A DNA stretch of 64,000 nucleotides from Streptosporangiaceae bacterium (GCA_019239975.1 JAFAZE010000166.1:23560-87559); one strand, 5' to 3'. Numbered from the stretch's first letter, positions 1-9,707 are shown. The notes: a model not told the origin generated them from the sequence alone. Numbers and translations are program-made.

Positions 1-510
1 CGGCGGATCGAGCTGGTCGCCCGCTGGACAGGACCCGACCGCCCGGACTTCGCCTCGGTGAACCTGTCCGAGCCGGGCACCGATGAGCTCGCGGACCTGC
101 TCCGCGGGCTCGGCATCCCGGTGGAGGCGGGTGTCTGGTCGGCGGCGGACGCCGACCGGCTCGCCGCGAGCTCGTTCGCGGACCGGGTGATCCGCGTGCT
201 GATCGAGCCGCCGGACGAGGATGGCGCCTCCGCCGTCGCCACAGCGGCGGAAGCGGAGGCGGCGCTCGACCGCCACGGGATCGGCGCGCCCCGGCTGCAC
301 CACGGCTACGGGCTGGCGACCTGGGACGTCATCCGCGCCGCGCTCGCGCTCGGCCGCGACATCCGGGTTGGGCTCGAAGACACCACGGTGCTCCCCGACG
401 GCAGCCGCGCCACCGGGAACGCGGACCTCGTCGCGGCCGCGGTCCGCATGGCGTCGTCCGCGGACAGGCCGCCCGATGGTGGGGTCGATGGCGCATCCAG
501 CCCCGTCTGA
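1..510 (+). CDS. BKACE/DUF849 family protein (3-keto-5-aminohexanoate cleavage enzyme type), 3' part
   Basis: The reading frame is open from the first base and ends at TGA 508-510, so only the C-terminal ~169 residues are visible. The end of the protein, with the run IRVGLEDTTVLPDGS followed by a Gly-Asn and an Ala-rich helix, matches the conserved C-terminus of the DUF849/BKACE family. That family comprises zinc-dependent TIM-barrel enzymes that condense beta-keto acids with acetyl-CoA. The visible segment would be the last strands and helices of the barrel; the metal-binding His residues lie upstream of the window. The substrate cannot be told from this part. A tRNA gene follows 140 bases downstream, and no partner gene is visible. 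Confidence 0.75.
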   Translation, partial: RRIELVARWTGPDRPDFASVNLSEPGTDELADLLRGLGIPVEAGVWSAADADRLAASSFADRVIRVLIEPPDEDGASAVATAAEAEAALDRHGIGAPRLHHGYGLATWDVIRAALALGRDIRVGLEDTTVLPDGSRATGNADLVAAAVRMASSADRPPDGGVDGASSPV

Positions 511-651
511 CGGGGCCATTGGCGCCATCGACCCCGCCGGCAACGCGCCCGGCGCTGGGAGCTGCGCGGTGCCGAGCTTGCCGGCGGGGCGGCCCCCGTG
601 TTGGCCCCATGGGTCGCGAGGCGGTAGTCTTAGCGCGCCGTGGGAGTGCAC

Positions 652-727
652 GGCCCCGTCGTCTAGAGGCCTAGGACGCCGCCCTCTCAAGGCGGTAACG
701 CCGGTTCGAATCCGGTCGGGGCTACCA
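652..727 (+). tRNA. tRNA-Glu (anticodon CTC)
   Basis: The sequence folds as a complete cloverleaf. The acceptor stem pairs 652-658 with 717-723, closing with a G-T pair. The D arm contains GTCTAGAGGCC, the anticodon stem is CCGCC/GGCGG around loop CTCTCAA with anticodon CTC at 686-688, and the T arm contains GGTTCGAATCC. The discriminator is A724 and CCA (725-727) is encoded. The anticodon reads GAG. No second tRNA is seen nearby. Eight bases of its 3' end (GGCTACCA) recur about 22 bases downstream. Confidence 0.97.
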
Positions 728-843
728 TCATGAGGTCAGGGCTACCACCAGTGAGCAGCCGCCCAACGCCGCGGCCCACCGTCGCCCAAGTTTGCAACCT
801 CAGCCGTCAAGAACATCCTCAGGCAGGCTCAGGACTCCCAGCA

Positions 844-2448
844 TCAGACGGGGTACCGCATGGGTTCGGTCTTGTAGACGCGGCCGCTGGGGGTGATCCA
901 TTCGTGGTATCCCGGCAGCGGCTGCCGGACGGACCATCCGGGTGACTGTTTCACCTGGTGGTCGTGCCTGCACCGGGGTCCGCCGTTACACGCGCACGTC
1001 CTCCCGCCCTTGTGATACGGGATGGCATGCTCGAAGTCGCAGCGGCGGGCGGCCCGCACGCAGGGCGGGAAATCACACGCGCCGTCCCGGATCTGCACCA
1101 GGTGCCGGAGGGTGGGGCTGGGGTCGTGCCCGGCGGATTCCAGCCGGTGGTCGCAGCTGGTGACCGGAATAGGGGCGAGCGTGACGGCGAGTGCCCTGCC
1201 CTCTTGCAGAGTGAGCGTCCAGGTGCCGTGGCCGCCGGGCGGTCCATGATCGCTGTCCCGGGTGAACGCCGGGCCGTCGCGGTTCCCGGTCCCGCCGCCT
1301 GGTTTGCCGGTTTTGTTCTTGCTCGTCCTGGCGGGCCGGCAGCACCCGTGGCCGATGGCGCGCCCGTTGTTGTCGGTGACGGTGACGCAGAAGCTGGAGC
1401 GGTCGTTCGCCGCGGCCGCGGTGGTCAGGTCGCGGGCCAGGGCGGGATCGAGCGGGCCGAGGCCGTGAGCTTCACCGGGCCGTTCGGCCAGGTGCAGGAC
1501 GGTGGCCAGCGGGATGGTGAAGTTGATGTTCGCCGCAAGCCCGGCCCCGGCCCCCGAGCGCGGCACCCCGTTCCTGGTTTCCTCCCCGCCAGGGTCTTCG
1601 CTCCCGGCGCCGCCGTTATCCTGTCCCCCCGCGCCGCCGTCGGCCGTGTCATCGCCGGTGGCGGTCCAGGCGGCCCGGTCGTCGCGGGAGTCGGTCTCGG
1701 TCAGCAGATCGAGATACGCCAGCACGCGCAGCTGGTCCATGTTCAGCGTGATCCCCGCCTGTTTGTAGGCCAGAGCGCGGTTCTGGATGTTCTGGTTCGC
1801 CTCCAGCGCCCGGTCCGCCGGCAGGCCGAACGCGGCGATCGCCGCGGTGCCGCAGTGCTCCCGCCAGAACTGCACCCGAGCCTTTTCCCGCTCGGCCTCC
1901 TCCCGCCGCTTGCGCGCTCCCTCCGGGTCCACCGTGACGGCGGCGCGGGTGGAGATGCCTAGTTCCAGGCTGATCTGGCTGGCCAGTTCCGGCGCCCAGG
2001 CGTGCGGCAGGCCGCCGGGCCGCACCTCCGCGCCGGGGGCGGGGTGGCGGCGGATGAGGGCGCGGACCACGCCGAGCTTGGCGGCGGCGGCCCACGATTC
2101 CTGGGCGTCCCACCGGCCGAGCAGGCCGATCAGCTCGTCGTCGGTGGTGGCCGGGCAGGCCCGGCCCGGGCCGCTGACCTCGTCCAGCACGAGGCCGAGC
2201 GCCGCGCAGGGCGCGGCGGTGGCCAGCACGCCGCCCTGGGCGAACGCATGCGCCCGGCTGTCGCGGGCTTTGCTGTTACCCGGGGCGGCCTGCTCTGGGC
2301 CGCCTGGCGCATCGGCTGTGCCCCTGCCCCGCGGTGTCCGGTTTGGCGTACCGCCCGCGTCCGCGCCGTGCGGGGTGCCGTCCGGCAGCCGGGCGTCGTG
2401 CGCGGGATCGTCGTCCCGCCCGTGCCCGGATGCCGGACGCGCCGTCAT
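844..2448 (-). CDS. DUF222 / 13E12-repeat family HNH endonuclease-like protein
   Basis: This 534-residue protein has the two-part layout of the actinobacterial 13E12 family. The central half is an alpha-helical DUF222 region (roughly residues 75-330). The C-terminal HNH module follows (about 420-534), with Cys residues at RDGACDFPPC, the metal-site His in CDFEHAIPY and RCRHDHQVKQ near the end. Members are often multicopy and mobile-associated; their cellular role is not well defined, though HNH folds are usually nucleases. The first ~75 residues are low-complexity, rich in Gly, Pro and Asp, and a central Gly/Asp-rich linker (about 255-300) separates helical parts. ATG at 2448 is the only sensible start, but its ribosome site is weak. 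It lies next to tRNA-Glu, a common landing place for mobile DNA. Confidence 0.85.
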   Translation of the reverse strand: MTARPASGHGRDDDPAHDARLPDGTPHGADAGGTPNRTPRGRGTADAPGGPEQAAPGNSKARDSRAHAFAQGGVLATAAPCAALGLVLDEVSGPGRACPATTDDELIGLLGRWDAQESWAAAAKLGVVRALIRRHPAPGAEVRPGGLPHAWAPELASQISLELGISTRAAVTVDPEGARKRREEAEREKARVQFWREHCGTAAIAAFGLPADRALEANQNIQNRALAYKQAGITLNMDQLRVLAYLDLLTETDSRDDRAAWTATGDDTADGGAGGQDNGGAGSEDPGGEETRNGVPRSGAGAGLAANINFTIPLATVLHLAERPGEAHGLGPLDPALARDLTTAAAANDRSSFCVTVTDNNGRAIGHGCCRPARTSKNKTGKPGGGTGNRDGPAFTRDSDHGPPGGHGTWTLTLQEGRALAVTLAPIPVTSCDHRLESAGHDPSPTLRHLVQIRDGACDFPPCVRAARRCDFEHAIPYHKGGRTCACNGGPRCRHDHQVKQSPGWSVRQPLPGYHEWITPSGRVYKTEPMRYPV

Positions 2449-2601
2449 GGAGAGCCCGCCTTCCGTTCGGTAAATCTATAATTCTTCTCTTCACCTCGAA
2501 CGCTAACAGGAGGCGCTGACAATCGAGGAGCCGTCCCGGCTATCCAGAAGGTGCGTACTGCCTTACCTCGAGCGCTCAGGCGGCTTACCCGGGTGAGCGG
2601 G

Positions 2602-3396
2602 CTACCAGGTCCAGTAGTAGCGGCCGTCGGCCGACCAGGTGATCGGGTAGGTCTGCCGGATTTCGAAGGCCATGCCAAGGCCGCGGGCGATGTACTGCGT
2701 CTTGTCGATCTGCAGCCCGTACGGGTGGCCGTTGTCGTCCCACCACTGCTCGTGCTGGGTGATGCAGACCTGCCCGCTGAAGTACGCGTTCGAGCAGGAA
2801 GCCGGCGGTCCCCACTGCTGCCTGTGGCGGAAATGGACGACGGAGCCGTTGACGGTGGAGGTGATGGTGCCGGTCGCGTCGAGGCAGTATCCCGTGGCGG
2901 GAATGACCCACTTGACGTAGTGCTCCCGGCCGCCATCGGACGGCAGTGGCTTCATGTTGCCGCAGTTCGCGTTGCCTACCGAATCCGCGGTGACGCGCTG
3001 CACCTCGGTCACCGGCTTGCCCTGGCCGTCGGAGTAGCCGTCGAGCTCGACCCAGTTGCCACTGCGGATGAAGTGCTCCGCCGAGGCGGGCGGCCACGTC
3101 GCGGGGTCGCCCCAGGAGATGTCGCTGGCCGCCGTGCCTTGCGGGCTCCAGGCCCACTGCCCCGCGACCTGGCCGTCGGAGAAGTACTGCCCCGCGGAGC
3201 GGGAGAAGATGAGCGCGTAGTCGTCGTAGGTCGGCGCGGCCGCCCGCCCGGGAGCGGCCTGCCTGGGACCCGCCTGCGTGAGAGCGGCCTGTCTGGAGGC
3301 CGCCTGCGCGGGAGCCGCCGCCTGCGCGGCGACGGCGGCGCCCAGCAGACCGGCCGATACGGCCAGCCCCAGCGCCAAGGTCCTGCGAATCGTCAT
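2602..3396 (-). CDS. secreted protein of unknown function
   Basis: The 264-residue product starts with a clear Sec signal: MTIRR, then a hydrophobic run rich in Ala, Leu and Gly ending near AAQAAAPAQA. A 25-residue Ala/Gln/Arg-rich low-complexity stretch follows. The mature part is rich in Trp, Tyr and Gly and has four Cys residues that could form disulfides (NCGNM, YCLD, SCSN, VCIT). I do not recognise the family. The start is ATG 3396, preceded by a good purine-rich site (GGAAAGGGG). The frame stays open further upstream to 3795, but that part has no signal sequence or homology-like features. It is transcribed away from the flavin oxidoreductase gene, sharing a ~156-base divergent promoter region. 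Confidence 0.75.
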   Translation of the reverse strand: MTIRRTLALGLAVSAGLLGAAVAAQAAAPAQAASRQAALTQAGPRQAAPGRAAAPTYDDYALIFSRSAGQYFSDGQVAGQWAWSPQGTAASDISWGDPATWPPASAEHFIRSGNWVELDGYSDGQGKPVTEVQRVTADSVGNANCGNMKPLPSDGGREHYVKWVIPATGYCLDATGTITSTVNGSVVHFRHRQQWGPPASCSNAYFSGQVCITQHEQWWDDNGHPYGLQIDKTQYIARGLGMAFEIRQTYPITWSADGRYYWTW

Positions 3397-3552
3397 GTGT
3401 GCCCCTTTCCGGGCCGCTGAGCCTAATGAACGGGCAGATATTGAATCGTGCCGCTCTGCCGGCCCGCTGTCAGACCGCTGCCATGACGTCACCGCCTGGA
3501 CGGCCGCGGCGTGCCGCGCCGGTGCGGGTGGCGCCTCGGTACGATGCGGCGT

Positions 3553-4464
3553 ATGAGGTTCGCGATCTCGGTACCGCAGTTCTACTCGGACGGGGAGTTC
3601 GATCCGGCCGCTTTCCGCGCGTATTTCGCGCGGGCCGAGGAGCTGGGCTTCGACAGCGCGTGGACGCAGGAAGCCGTCCTCGGCCGGGCACCGGTGCTCG
3701 GGCCGGCCGAGACGATGACCTACGCTGCCGCGTGCACCCAGCGGCTGCGGCTCGGGTGCGTGGTGTTCGTGTCCACGCTGCACAGCCCGGTGCACCTGGC
3801 GAAGAGCCTGAGCACGCTGGACCAGCTCAGCCGGGGCCGGATCGAGGCCGGCGTCGGTACCGGCGGCAGGGGGCGGCCGTTCGCCGCCTTCGGCGTGGAC
3901 CCCGGCCGGTACGTCGCCCGGTTCACCGAGGGGATCGCGCTGATGAAGGCGCTGTGGACCGAGCCTCGGGTCAGCTTCGACGGGGAGTTCTGGCAGCTCG
4001 AGAACGCGTCGATGGAGCCCAAGCCGTTCCAGAAGCCATACCCGCCCCTGTGGTTCGGCGGCGCCAGCGCGGCCGCGGTGCGTCGTGCCGTACGGCTTGG
4101 CGACGGCTTCTTCGGCGCCGGGTCATCGCCCACCCAGAAGTTCGCCGAGCTGGTGAAGGTCGTCCGGGACGCGGCCGCCGAGGCGGGCCGCCCGGAGTTT
4201 CCGGTCGCCAAGCGCGTGTACATCGCGGTGGACGACGACCCCGGTCGCGCGCGCGACCGGGTCAACGACGCACTGGAGGGAATCTACGGGCGGCGGGTGC
4301 CGGACATCGAGGCGGCCGCGGTCGCCGGCAGGCCGGCGGACTGTGTGCGCGAGATCCGTGAGGTGGCCGGTGCCGGTGCCGGGCTCATCCTGTTCACGAC
4401 GCTGTTCGACCAGGCCGAGCAGGCCGAGCGGCTGGCCGCCGAGGTCATACCGCAGCTCGCGTAG
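3553..4464 (+). CDS. luciferase-like (LLM class) flavin-dependent oxidoreductase
   Basis: The 303-residue product begins MRFAISVPQFY and has the bacterial luciferase/F420-dependent oxidoreductase TIM-barrel pattern. Typical elements are the RAEELGFDSAW helix, the strand after TQRLRLGCVV, LDQLSRGRIEAGVGTG (cofactor phosphate region), and the conserved GGASAAAVRRAVRLGDGFF near residue 180. Members use FMNH2 or reduced F420. The host probably makes F420 (cofC at 32.8 kb), so F420 is plausible, but this is inference. An in-frame ATG at 3544 would add three residues; neither start has a strong ribosome site. The next gene begins 113 bases downstream on the same strand. Confidence 0.88.
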   Translation: MRFAISVPQFYSDGEFDPAAFRAYFARAEELGFDSAWTQEAVLGRAPVLGPAETMTYAAACTQRLRLGCVVFVSTLHSPVHLAKSLSTLDQLSRGRIEAGVGTGGRGRPFAAFGVDPGRYVARFTEGIALMKALWTEPRVSFDGEFWQLENASMEPKPFQKPYPPLWFGGASAAAVRRAVRLGDGFFGAGSSPTQKFAELVKVVRDAAAEAGRPEFPVAKRVYIAVDDDPGRARDRVNDALEGIYGRRVPDIEAAAVAGRPADCVREIREVAGAGAGLILFTTLFDQAEQAERLAAEVIPQLA

Positions 4465-4577
4465 TGCCGGGGTGGGGCGCTTGGCGAGCGGGCACGACAC
4501 CCGCGGTGGCCAGGCCGTCGCATCGCCGCTCGGGCGCCACCCCCGTTTGACCGCGTGCCACCGAGCCGGGCACGATC

Positions 4578-6860
4578 GTGACCGTGAGCATTCTCGGTAC
4601 ACGGGTCCTGCGGACGGAGGACCCCGGATTCCTGACCACCGGCGGCGTCTACACCGACGACGTAAAGCTGCCCGGCGCCCTGCATGTGCACTTCGTGCGC
4701 TCCACGGTGGCCCACGCGCGGATCCGGTCCGTCGACGTCACGGCCGCGCTGCGGGCGCCCGGCGTGGTCGCCGCGTTCACCGGCGCCGACCTGGCCGGGC
4801 TGGCGCCGGTGGCCCCGCCGATGCCGTCCATGAACCCGCACATGGTCCAGCCGCTGCTGGCCCGCGACGTGGTCCGCTTCGTCGGCGAGCCGGTGGCGGT
4901 GGTGGTCACCGAGGATCGCTATCAGGGCGAAGACGCCGCTGAGCTGGTCGACGCCGACTACGACCCGCTGCCCGCGGTGGTGGACATGGTCGACGCCGCG
5001 GCCGGGTCCGGCCGGCTGTTCCCGGACGCCGGCACGAACGTCGCCGCCTCGTTCGGAGACGCGGACGCGCTCAGCGCGGGCCTGTTCGACGGCTGCGAGG
5101 TGGTCGTCAGCCGCACGATCGTCAACCAGCGGATCGCGCCCGCGCCGATGGAGACCCGCGCCGCGGCCGCCGTCTGGGGCGAGGACGGCAGGCTGACGGC
5201 GTGGATCCCGAACCAGGGCGCGCAGGGGACGCGCGCGGCCCTGGCGGCGATGCTCGGCGTCGAGCAGGACCTCGTCCGGGTGATCACCCCGGACGTGGGC
5301 GGCGCGTTCGGCGCGAAGTTCGGCGCCGACCCCGAGCACGCGGTGGTGTGCTGGGTGGCCCGGCAGCTCGGCCGCCCGGCGCGCTGGGCGGAGACCCGCA
5401 ACGAGAACCTGATCGCGATGACGCACGGCCGTGCGCAGCGCCAGACGGTCACGATCGGCGGCAGCCGGGACGGCACGGTACAGGCCTACCGGCTGGAGAT
5501 CCTGCAGGACGCCGGCGCCTACCCGAAGTTCGGCGCGTTCCTGCCCATGCTCACGATCATGATGGCGCCCGGGCCGTACGCGATCGGCCGGGCCGAGGCG
5601 GTCGCGAAATCCGTGGTGACCAACACCACGCCGGTCGGTGCCTATCGCGGCGCGGGCAGGCCGGAGGCCACGGCGGCGGTGGAACGGGCCATCGACCTGT
5701 TCGCCGCCGAGGCCGGCCTGGACCCGGCCGAGGTCCGCCGCAAGAACCTGCTGCCGAGGTTCACCGAGCCGCACCGGACCGCCTTCGGCGCCGTGTACGA
5801 CAGCGGCGACTACGCGGCGGCGCTGGAGAAGGCGCTGGCCGCGGCGGGCTACCAGGATCTGCGGGAGGAACAGGCGAAACGGCGGGCGGCAGGGGACGTC
5901 GTCCAGCTCGGCATCGGCCTGTCCTGCTACGTCGAGATCACCGGGCCAGGCGCCGAGGAGGGCGGCCCCAACGAGAACGCCACCGTCGAGGTCCATCCCG
6001 ACGGCAGCGCCACGATCCTGACCGGAACGTCCCCGCACGGGCAGGGGCACGCCACCGTGTGGGCGACGCTGGCGAGCGACGAGCTCGGCATACCGGTCGA
6101 CAAGATCACCGTGAAGTGGGGCGATACGGACCTGATCCCGCGGGGCGGCGGCACCGGGGGCTCGCGCAGCCTGCAGCTCGGCGGCGCGGCCGTGCAGCAG
6201 GCATCGCGTGAGCTTCTTGACGTCGCGAGGCAGCGCGCCGCAAGCGAGCTGGAAGCCAGCGCCGCCGACCTGGTCTTCGACGCCGGGCGCGGCGCGTTCA
6301 CCGTGGCCGGCGACCCGGATATCGCGGTGCCGCTGACCCGGCTGGCCGCCCGCGAGCGGCTGTTTGTCCGCGCGGTGTTCCGCGCGCCCGGGCCGACGTT
6401 CCCGTTCGGGGCGCACGTGGCGGTCGTGGAGGTGGACACCGAGACCGGCAAGGTGATGTTGCGGCGGATGGTCACCGTCGACGACGCGGGTACCGTGATC
6501 AATCCGCTGCTGGCGGAGGGCCAGCGGCACGGCGGCATCGCGCAGGGCGCGGCGCAGGCGTTCCTGGAGGAGGTCGTCTACGACGCCGACGGCAATCCGC
6601 TGACCGCGACGTTCGCCGACTACCCGTTCCTGTCGGCCACCGAGGTGCCCAGCTTCGAGCTGGCCGACATGGCGACGCCGACCAGCTACAACCCGCTCGG
6701 CGCCAAGGGGATCGGCGAGGCCGGCACGATCGGCTCGACGCCGGCGGTGCAGAACGCGGTCATCGACGCGGTGGCCCACCTCGGCGTCCGGCACATCGAC
6801 ATGCCCGCGTCCCCGCAGCGGGTGTGGCAGGCGCTGCGCTCAGCGGCGGCCGGGGACTGA
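4578..6860 (+). CDS. xanthine dehydrogenase/CO dehydrogenase family molybdopterin-binding (large) subunit, form II CoxL-like
   Basis: This 760-residue protein covers both aldehyde oxidase/xanthine dehydrogenase molybdopterin-binding domains. It starts with GTRVLRTEDPGFLTTGGVY, typical of CoxL-like subunits, and has the molybdenum-site loop GAYRGAGRPE (around residue 355). This is the AYRGAGR form II signature rather than the VAYRCSFR of true form I CO dehydrogenases. The C-terminal KGIGEAG carries the catalytic Glu. The reaction would be hydroxylation of an aldehyde, purine, N-heterocycle or similar substrate. Neither the FAD (CoxM) nor the 2Fe-2S (CoxS) subunit gene is adjacent, so it is an orphan large subunit in this window. 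GTG 4578 is used, with GTG 4584 as an alternative. The upstream neighbour is a flavin oxidoreductase; downstream, GlgX is convergent. Confidence 0.88.
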   Translation: MTVSILGTRVLRTEDPGFLTTGGVYTDDVKLPGALHVHFVRSTVAHARIRSVDVTAALRAPGVVAAFTGADLAGLAPVAPPMPSMNPHMVQPLLARDVVRFVGEPVAVVVTEDRYQGEDAAELVDADYDPLPAVVDMVDAAAGSGRLFPDAGTNVAASFGDADALSAGLFDGCEVVVSRTIVNQRIAPAPMETRAAAAVWGEDGRLTAWIPNQGAQGTRAALAAMLGVEQDLVRVITPDVGGAFGAKFGADPEHAVVCWVARQLGRPARWAETRNENLIAMTHGRAQRQTVTIGGSRDGTVQAYRLEILQDAGAYPKFGAFLPMLTIMMAPGPYAIGRAEAVAKSVVTNTTPVGAYRGAGRPEATAAVERAIDLFAAEAGLDPAEVRRKNLLPRFTEPHRTAFGAVYDSGDYAAALEKALAAAGYQDLREEQAKRRAAGDVVQLGIGLSCYVEITGPGAEEGGPNENATVEVHPDGSATILTGTSPHGQGHATVWATLASDELGIPVDKITVKWGDTDLIPRGGGTGGSRSLQLGGAAVQQASRELLDVARQRAASELEASAADLVFDAGRGAFTVAGDPDIAVPLTRLAARERLFVRAVFRAPGPTFPFGAHVAVVEVDTETGKVMLRRMVTVDDAGTVINPLLAEGQRHGGIAQGAAQAFLEEVVYDADGNPLTATFADYPFLSATEVPSFELADMATPTSYNPLGAKGIGEAGTIGSTPAVQNAVIDAVAHLGVRHIDMPASPQRVWQALRSAAAGD

Positions 6861-6936
6861 TACGGCGCCCGGGCTGACACGCCGGGGGCTGATACGGCGC
6901 ACGGGGCTGATCGGCGGCATCGGGCCGGATAGCGGC

Positions 6937-9237
6937 TCAGGGACGGCTGAACAGCTGGATCGACCGGTTCATGACGGGTACCGGGTCCCCCGGCTTGACC
7001 GGGACCGGCTCCTCCCACGCCGGGAGCAGCGTGTCCATGCCCTGCCAGGCCGGGACCTCCCAGGCCGGAATGGGCGCACCGGGCGCGCCAGGCGCACCGG
7101 GACCGGCCCACTTGGTGCTCGCCGTGTTCAGCAGCGGCGTCCAGCGCTCACCGTAGCGACGTGCCGGTATGACGAACTCGAGGTCCTTCTCGCTGGCGTT
7201 GAACAGCAGCAGGAACGAGTTGTCCTGCATACGCTCGCCACGGCGGTCCGGCTCGCTGATCGCCCGGCCGTTCAGGAACACGGTCAGGGACTTGGCGAAA
7301 CCCACGCCCCAGTCACGGCGGCCCATCACCTTGCCGTGCGGGGTGAACCAGGCGATGTCCCCGACCCGCTGGCGGCCATTGCGGACCGTGGCGCCCCGGA
7401 AGAACCGGCGGCGCCGGAACACCGGGTGGGCAGCCCGCAGCCGGATGAGGTACCGCACGTAGTCGAGAAGCGCCTCGTCCTCTCCCGGGTGCACCGTCCA
7501 GTCCAGCCAGGAGATCTCGCTGTCCTGGCAGTAGGCGTTGTTGTTGCCCCGCTGGGTGCGCCCTATCTCGTCACCCGACAGCAGCATCGGGATTCCCTGG
7601 GAGAGCAGCAGCGTGGCGAGAAAGTTCCGCTTCTGCCGGGCACGGAGCGCCAGCACAGCCGGGTCGTCCGCCGGGCCCTCGTGGCCGCAGTTCCATGACC
7701 GGTTGTCGTCGCTGCCGTCCCTGTTGTCCTCCCCATTGGCCTCGTTGTGCTTGTGGTTGTAGGAGACGAGATCGGCGAGTGTGAAGCCGTCGTGGCAGGT
7801 CACGAAGTTGACCGAGGCCACGGGCCGCCTGCTGTCCTGCTGGTAGAGGTCGCTGGAGCCGGTGAACCGGGAGGCGAACCCGGGCAGCGTGGCGGGCTGG
7901 CCGCGCCAGAAATCGCGGATCGTGTCCCGGTACTTGCCGTTCCATTCGGTCCACAGCGGCGGGAATTTGCCCACCTGGTAACCCCCGTCGCCCACGTCCC
8001 AGGGCTCGGCGATGAGCTTGACCTGGGAGACGACCGGATCCTGCTGGACCAGGTCGAAGAACGCCGACAGCCGGTCGACATCGTGGAACTGGCGGGCCAG
8101 CGCGGCGGCGAGGTCGAACCGGAAGCCGTCCACGTGCATCTCCAGGACCCAGTACCGCAGCGAATCCATGATCATCTGGAGTACGTGCGGGTGGCGGACC
8201 AGCAGGCTGTTGCCGGTCCCCGTGGTGTCCAGGTAATAACGCCGGTCGTGTTCGGTGAGCCGGTAGTACGCCGCGTTGTCGATGCCGCGGAACGACAGGG
8301 TGGGCCCCAGGTGGTTGCCCTCGGCCGTGTGGTTGTAGACGACGTCGAGGATCACCTCGATCCCGGCCTCGTGGATCGTGCGGACCATGGTCTTGAACTC
8401 CTGCACCTGCTCCCCGCGGGCGCCGGTGGCCGCGTAGGCGTTGTGCGGGGCGAAGAAGCCGATGGTGTTGTAGCCCCAGTAGTTGGTCAGCCCGCGCTCG
8501 GCCAGGACGGCGTCGGTGACGAACTGGTGCACGGGCATGAGCTCGATCGCCGTCACGCCGAGCCGGAGCAGGTGGGAGATCACCGCCGGATGGGCCAGGC
8601 CCAGGTATGTTCCGCGCTGCTCGTCGGGTATGACGGGATGCAGCTTGGTGAGGCCGCGGACGTGCGCCTCGTAGATGACCGTTTCGTGATACTGCCGCCG
8701 GAGCGGGCGGTCGCGGTTCCAGTCGAAGTAGGGGTTCACCACGACGCAGCGCGGGACGTACGGCGCGGAGTCGCTGTCGTTGCGCCCGTCCGGATCACCG
8801 AACGGGTAGGAGAACACCGCGGGGTTCCAGTCGACGCTTCCCTCGATCGCCTTGGCGTACGGGTCGAGCAGCAGCTTGGCGGGGTTGCAGCGCTGCCCCG
8901 CCGCCGGCTGGTACGGACCGTGCACGCGGTATCCGTACCGTTGTCCCGGCCGCACTCCCGGCAGGTAAACGTGCCAGACGAACCCGTCCACCTCGCGCAG
9001 GCTGACCCTGGACTCCGTCCCGTCGTCGCCGAACAGGCAGAGCTCCACCTGCTCGGCCGCCTCGGAGAACAGGGCGAAATTGGTCCCCGCCCCGTCGTAG
9101 GTGGCGCCAAGCGGGTAGCTGTCGCCTGGCCACACGCCACTGTCCGGCAATACTTCCTCATTTCCGTCGCTGCCAGTGCCCCCGTCATGAGTTCCCGTCC
9201 CGGCACCGATCACACCATCCTTACCTGGGAAGTTCAT
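6937..9237 (-). CDS. glgX: glycogen debranching enzyme GlgX (isoamylase-type GH13)
   Basis: The product (766 residues from ATG 9237) hydrolyses alpha-1,6 branches of glycogen limit dextrin. An N-terminal CBM48-like domain (YPLGATYDGAGTNFALFSEAAE) is followed by the GH13 barrel. The catalytic regions are visible as DVVYNHTAEG, DGFRFDLAAAL (nucleophile Asp), LIAEPWDVG (acid/base Glu) and VTCHDGFTLADLVSYNHKHN. The family is usually ~700 residues, so the first 30-40 residues before VWPGDSYPLG (Gly/Asp-rich) may be an extension or an over-long start. GTG 9213 is another option and the frame remains open to 9351. The C-terminus has a Pro/Gly/Ala-rich loop (GPGAPGAPGAP). No other glycogen genes are adjacent. 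Confidence 0.93.
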   Translation of the reverse strand: MNFPGKDGVIGAGTGTHDGGTGSDGNEEVLPDSGVWPGDSYPLGATYDGAGTNFALFSEAAEQVELCLFGDDGTESRVSLREVDGFVWHVYLPGVRPGQRYGYRVHGPYQPAAGQRCNPAKLLLDPYAKAIEGSVDWNPAVFSYPFGDPDGRNDSDSAPYVPRCVVVNPYFDWNRDRPLRRQYHETVIYEAHVRGLTKLHPVIPDEQRGTYLGLAHPAVISHLLRLGVTAIELMPVHQFVTDAVLAERGLTNYWGYNTIGFFAPHNAYAATGARGEQVQEFKTMVRTIHEAGIEVILDVVYNHTAEGNHLGPTLSFRGIDNAAYYRLTEHDRRYYLDTTGTGNSLLVRHPHVLQMIMDSLRYWVLEMHVDGFRFDLAAALARQFHDVDRLSAFFDLVQQDPVVSQVKLIAEPWDVGDGGYQVGKFPPLWTEWNGKYRDTIRDFWRGQPATLPGFASRFTGSSDLYQQDSRRPVASVNFVTCHDGFTLADLVSYNHKHNEANGEDNRDGSDDNRSWNCGHEGPADDPAVLALRARQKRNFLATLLLSQGIPMLLSGDEIGRTQRGNNNAYCQDSEISWLDWTVHPGEDEALLDYVRYLIRLRAAHPVFRRRRFFRGATVRNGRQRVGDIAWFTPHGKVMGRRDWGVGFAKSLTVFLNGRAISEPDRRGERMQDNSFLLLFNASEKDLEFVIPARRYGERWTPLLNTASTKWAGPGAPGAPGAPIPAWEVPAWQGMDTLLPAWEEPVPVKPGDPVPVMNRSIQLFSRP

Positions 9238-9707
9238 GACACGCACGACATGGGCGGGACCATCAGCGGCCCCGGCGCGATCAAGAGCCCCGCCCGCGGC
9301 GCCGGCCAGCCCCAGGCGCTCTGCTCCTACAGCCGCGATCGGCAGCGGCATCGCGCCGAACGACGCCGGGAGGAGGATGGCGGCCGCCGATGCTCCGGTG
9401 AAGCTTGGGTGACATGAAGAGATTTGACGGAACGAGAGGTGCGCTGCTCCCCGGGCAGTGCACCGAGAAGCGGCGATGCCCGCCGGGGTGCGACCTGTCC
9501 ACGGACGCCTCCCCGGCGTTCATCAATGGCCGACTGTCACGGTCAGGGACCTCAAGCTCACGTAAATCCGGGGCGGCTCACGTAACCCTGTGGCTTTGTA
9601 CGGGTTCCGTGGTCGCGAACCGGGGCAAATCAGGACACCTACTCACTGGTACGCGTACAAGGCGGAACTCGCCGGCCACCTCGCGGGGGAAGGCGCGGGG
9701 CGGGGAC

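Noticed and set aside
4284..6794. An 836-codon minus-strand frame across the CoxL-like gene
   Set aside because: Composition and lack of motifs mark it as a shadow of the 4578-6860 gene.
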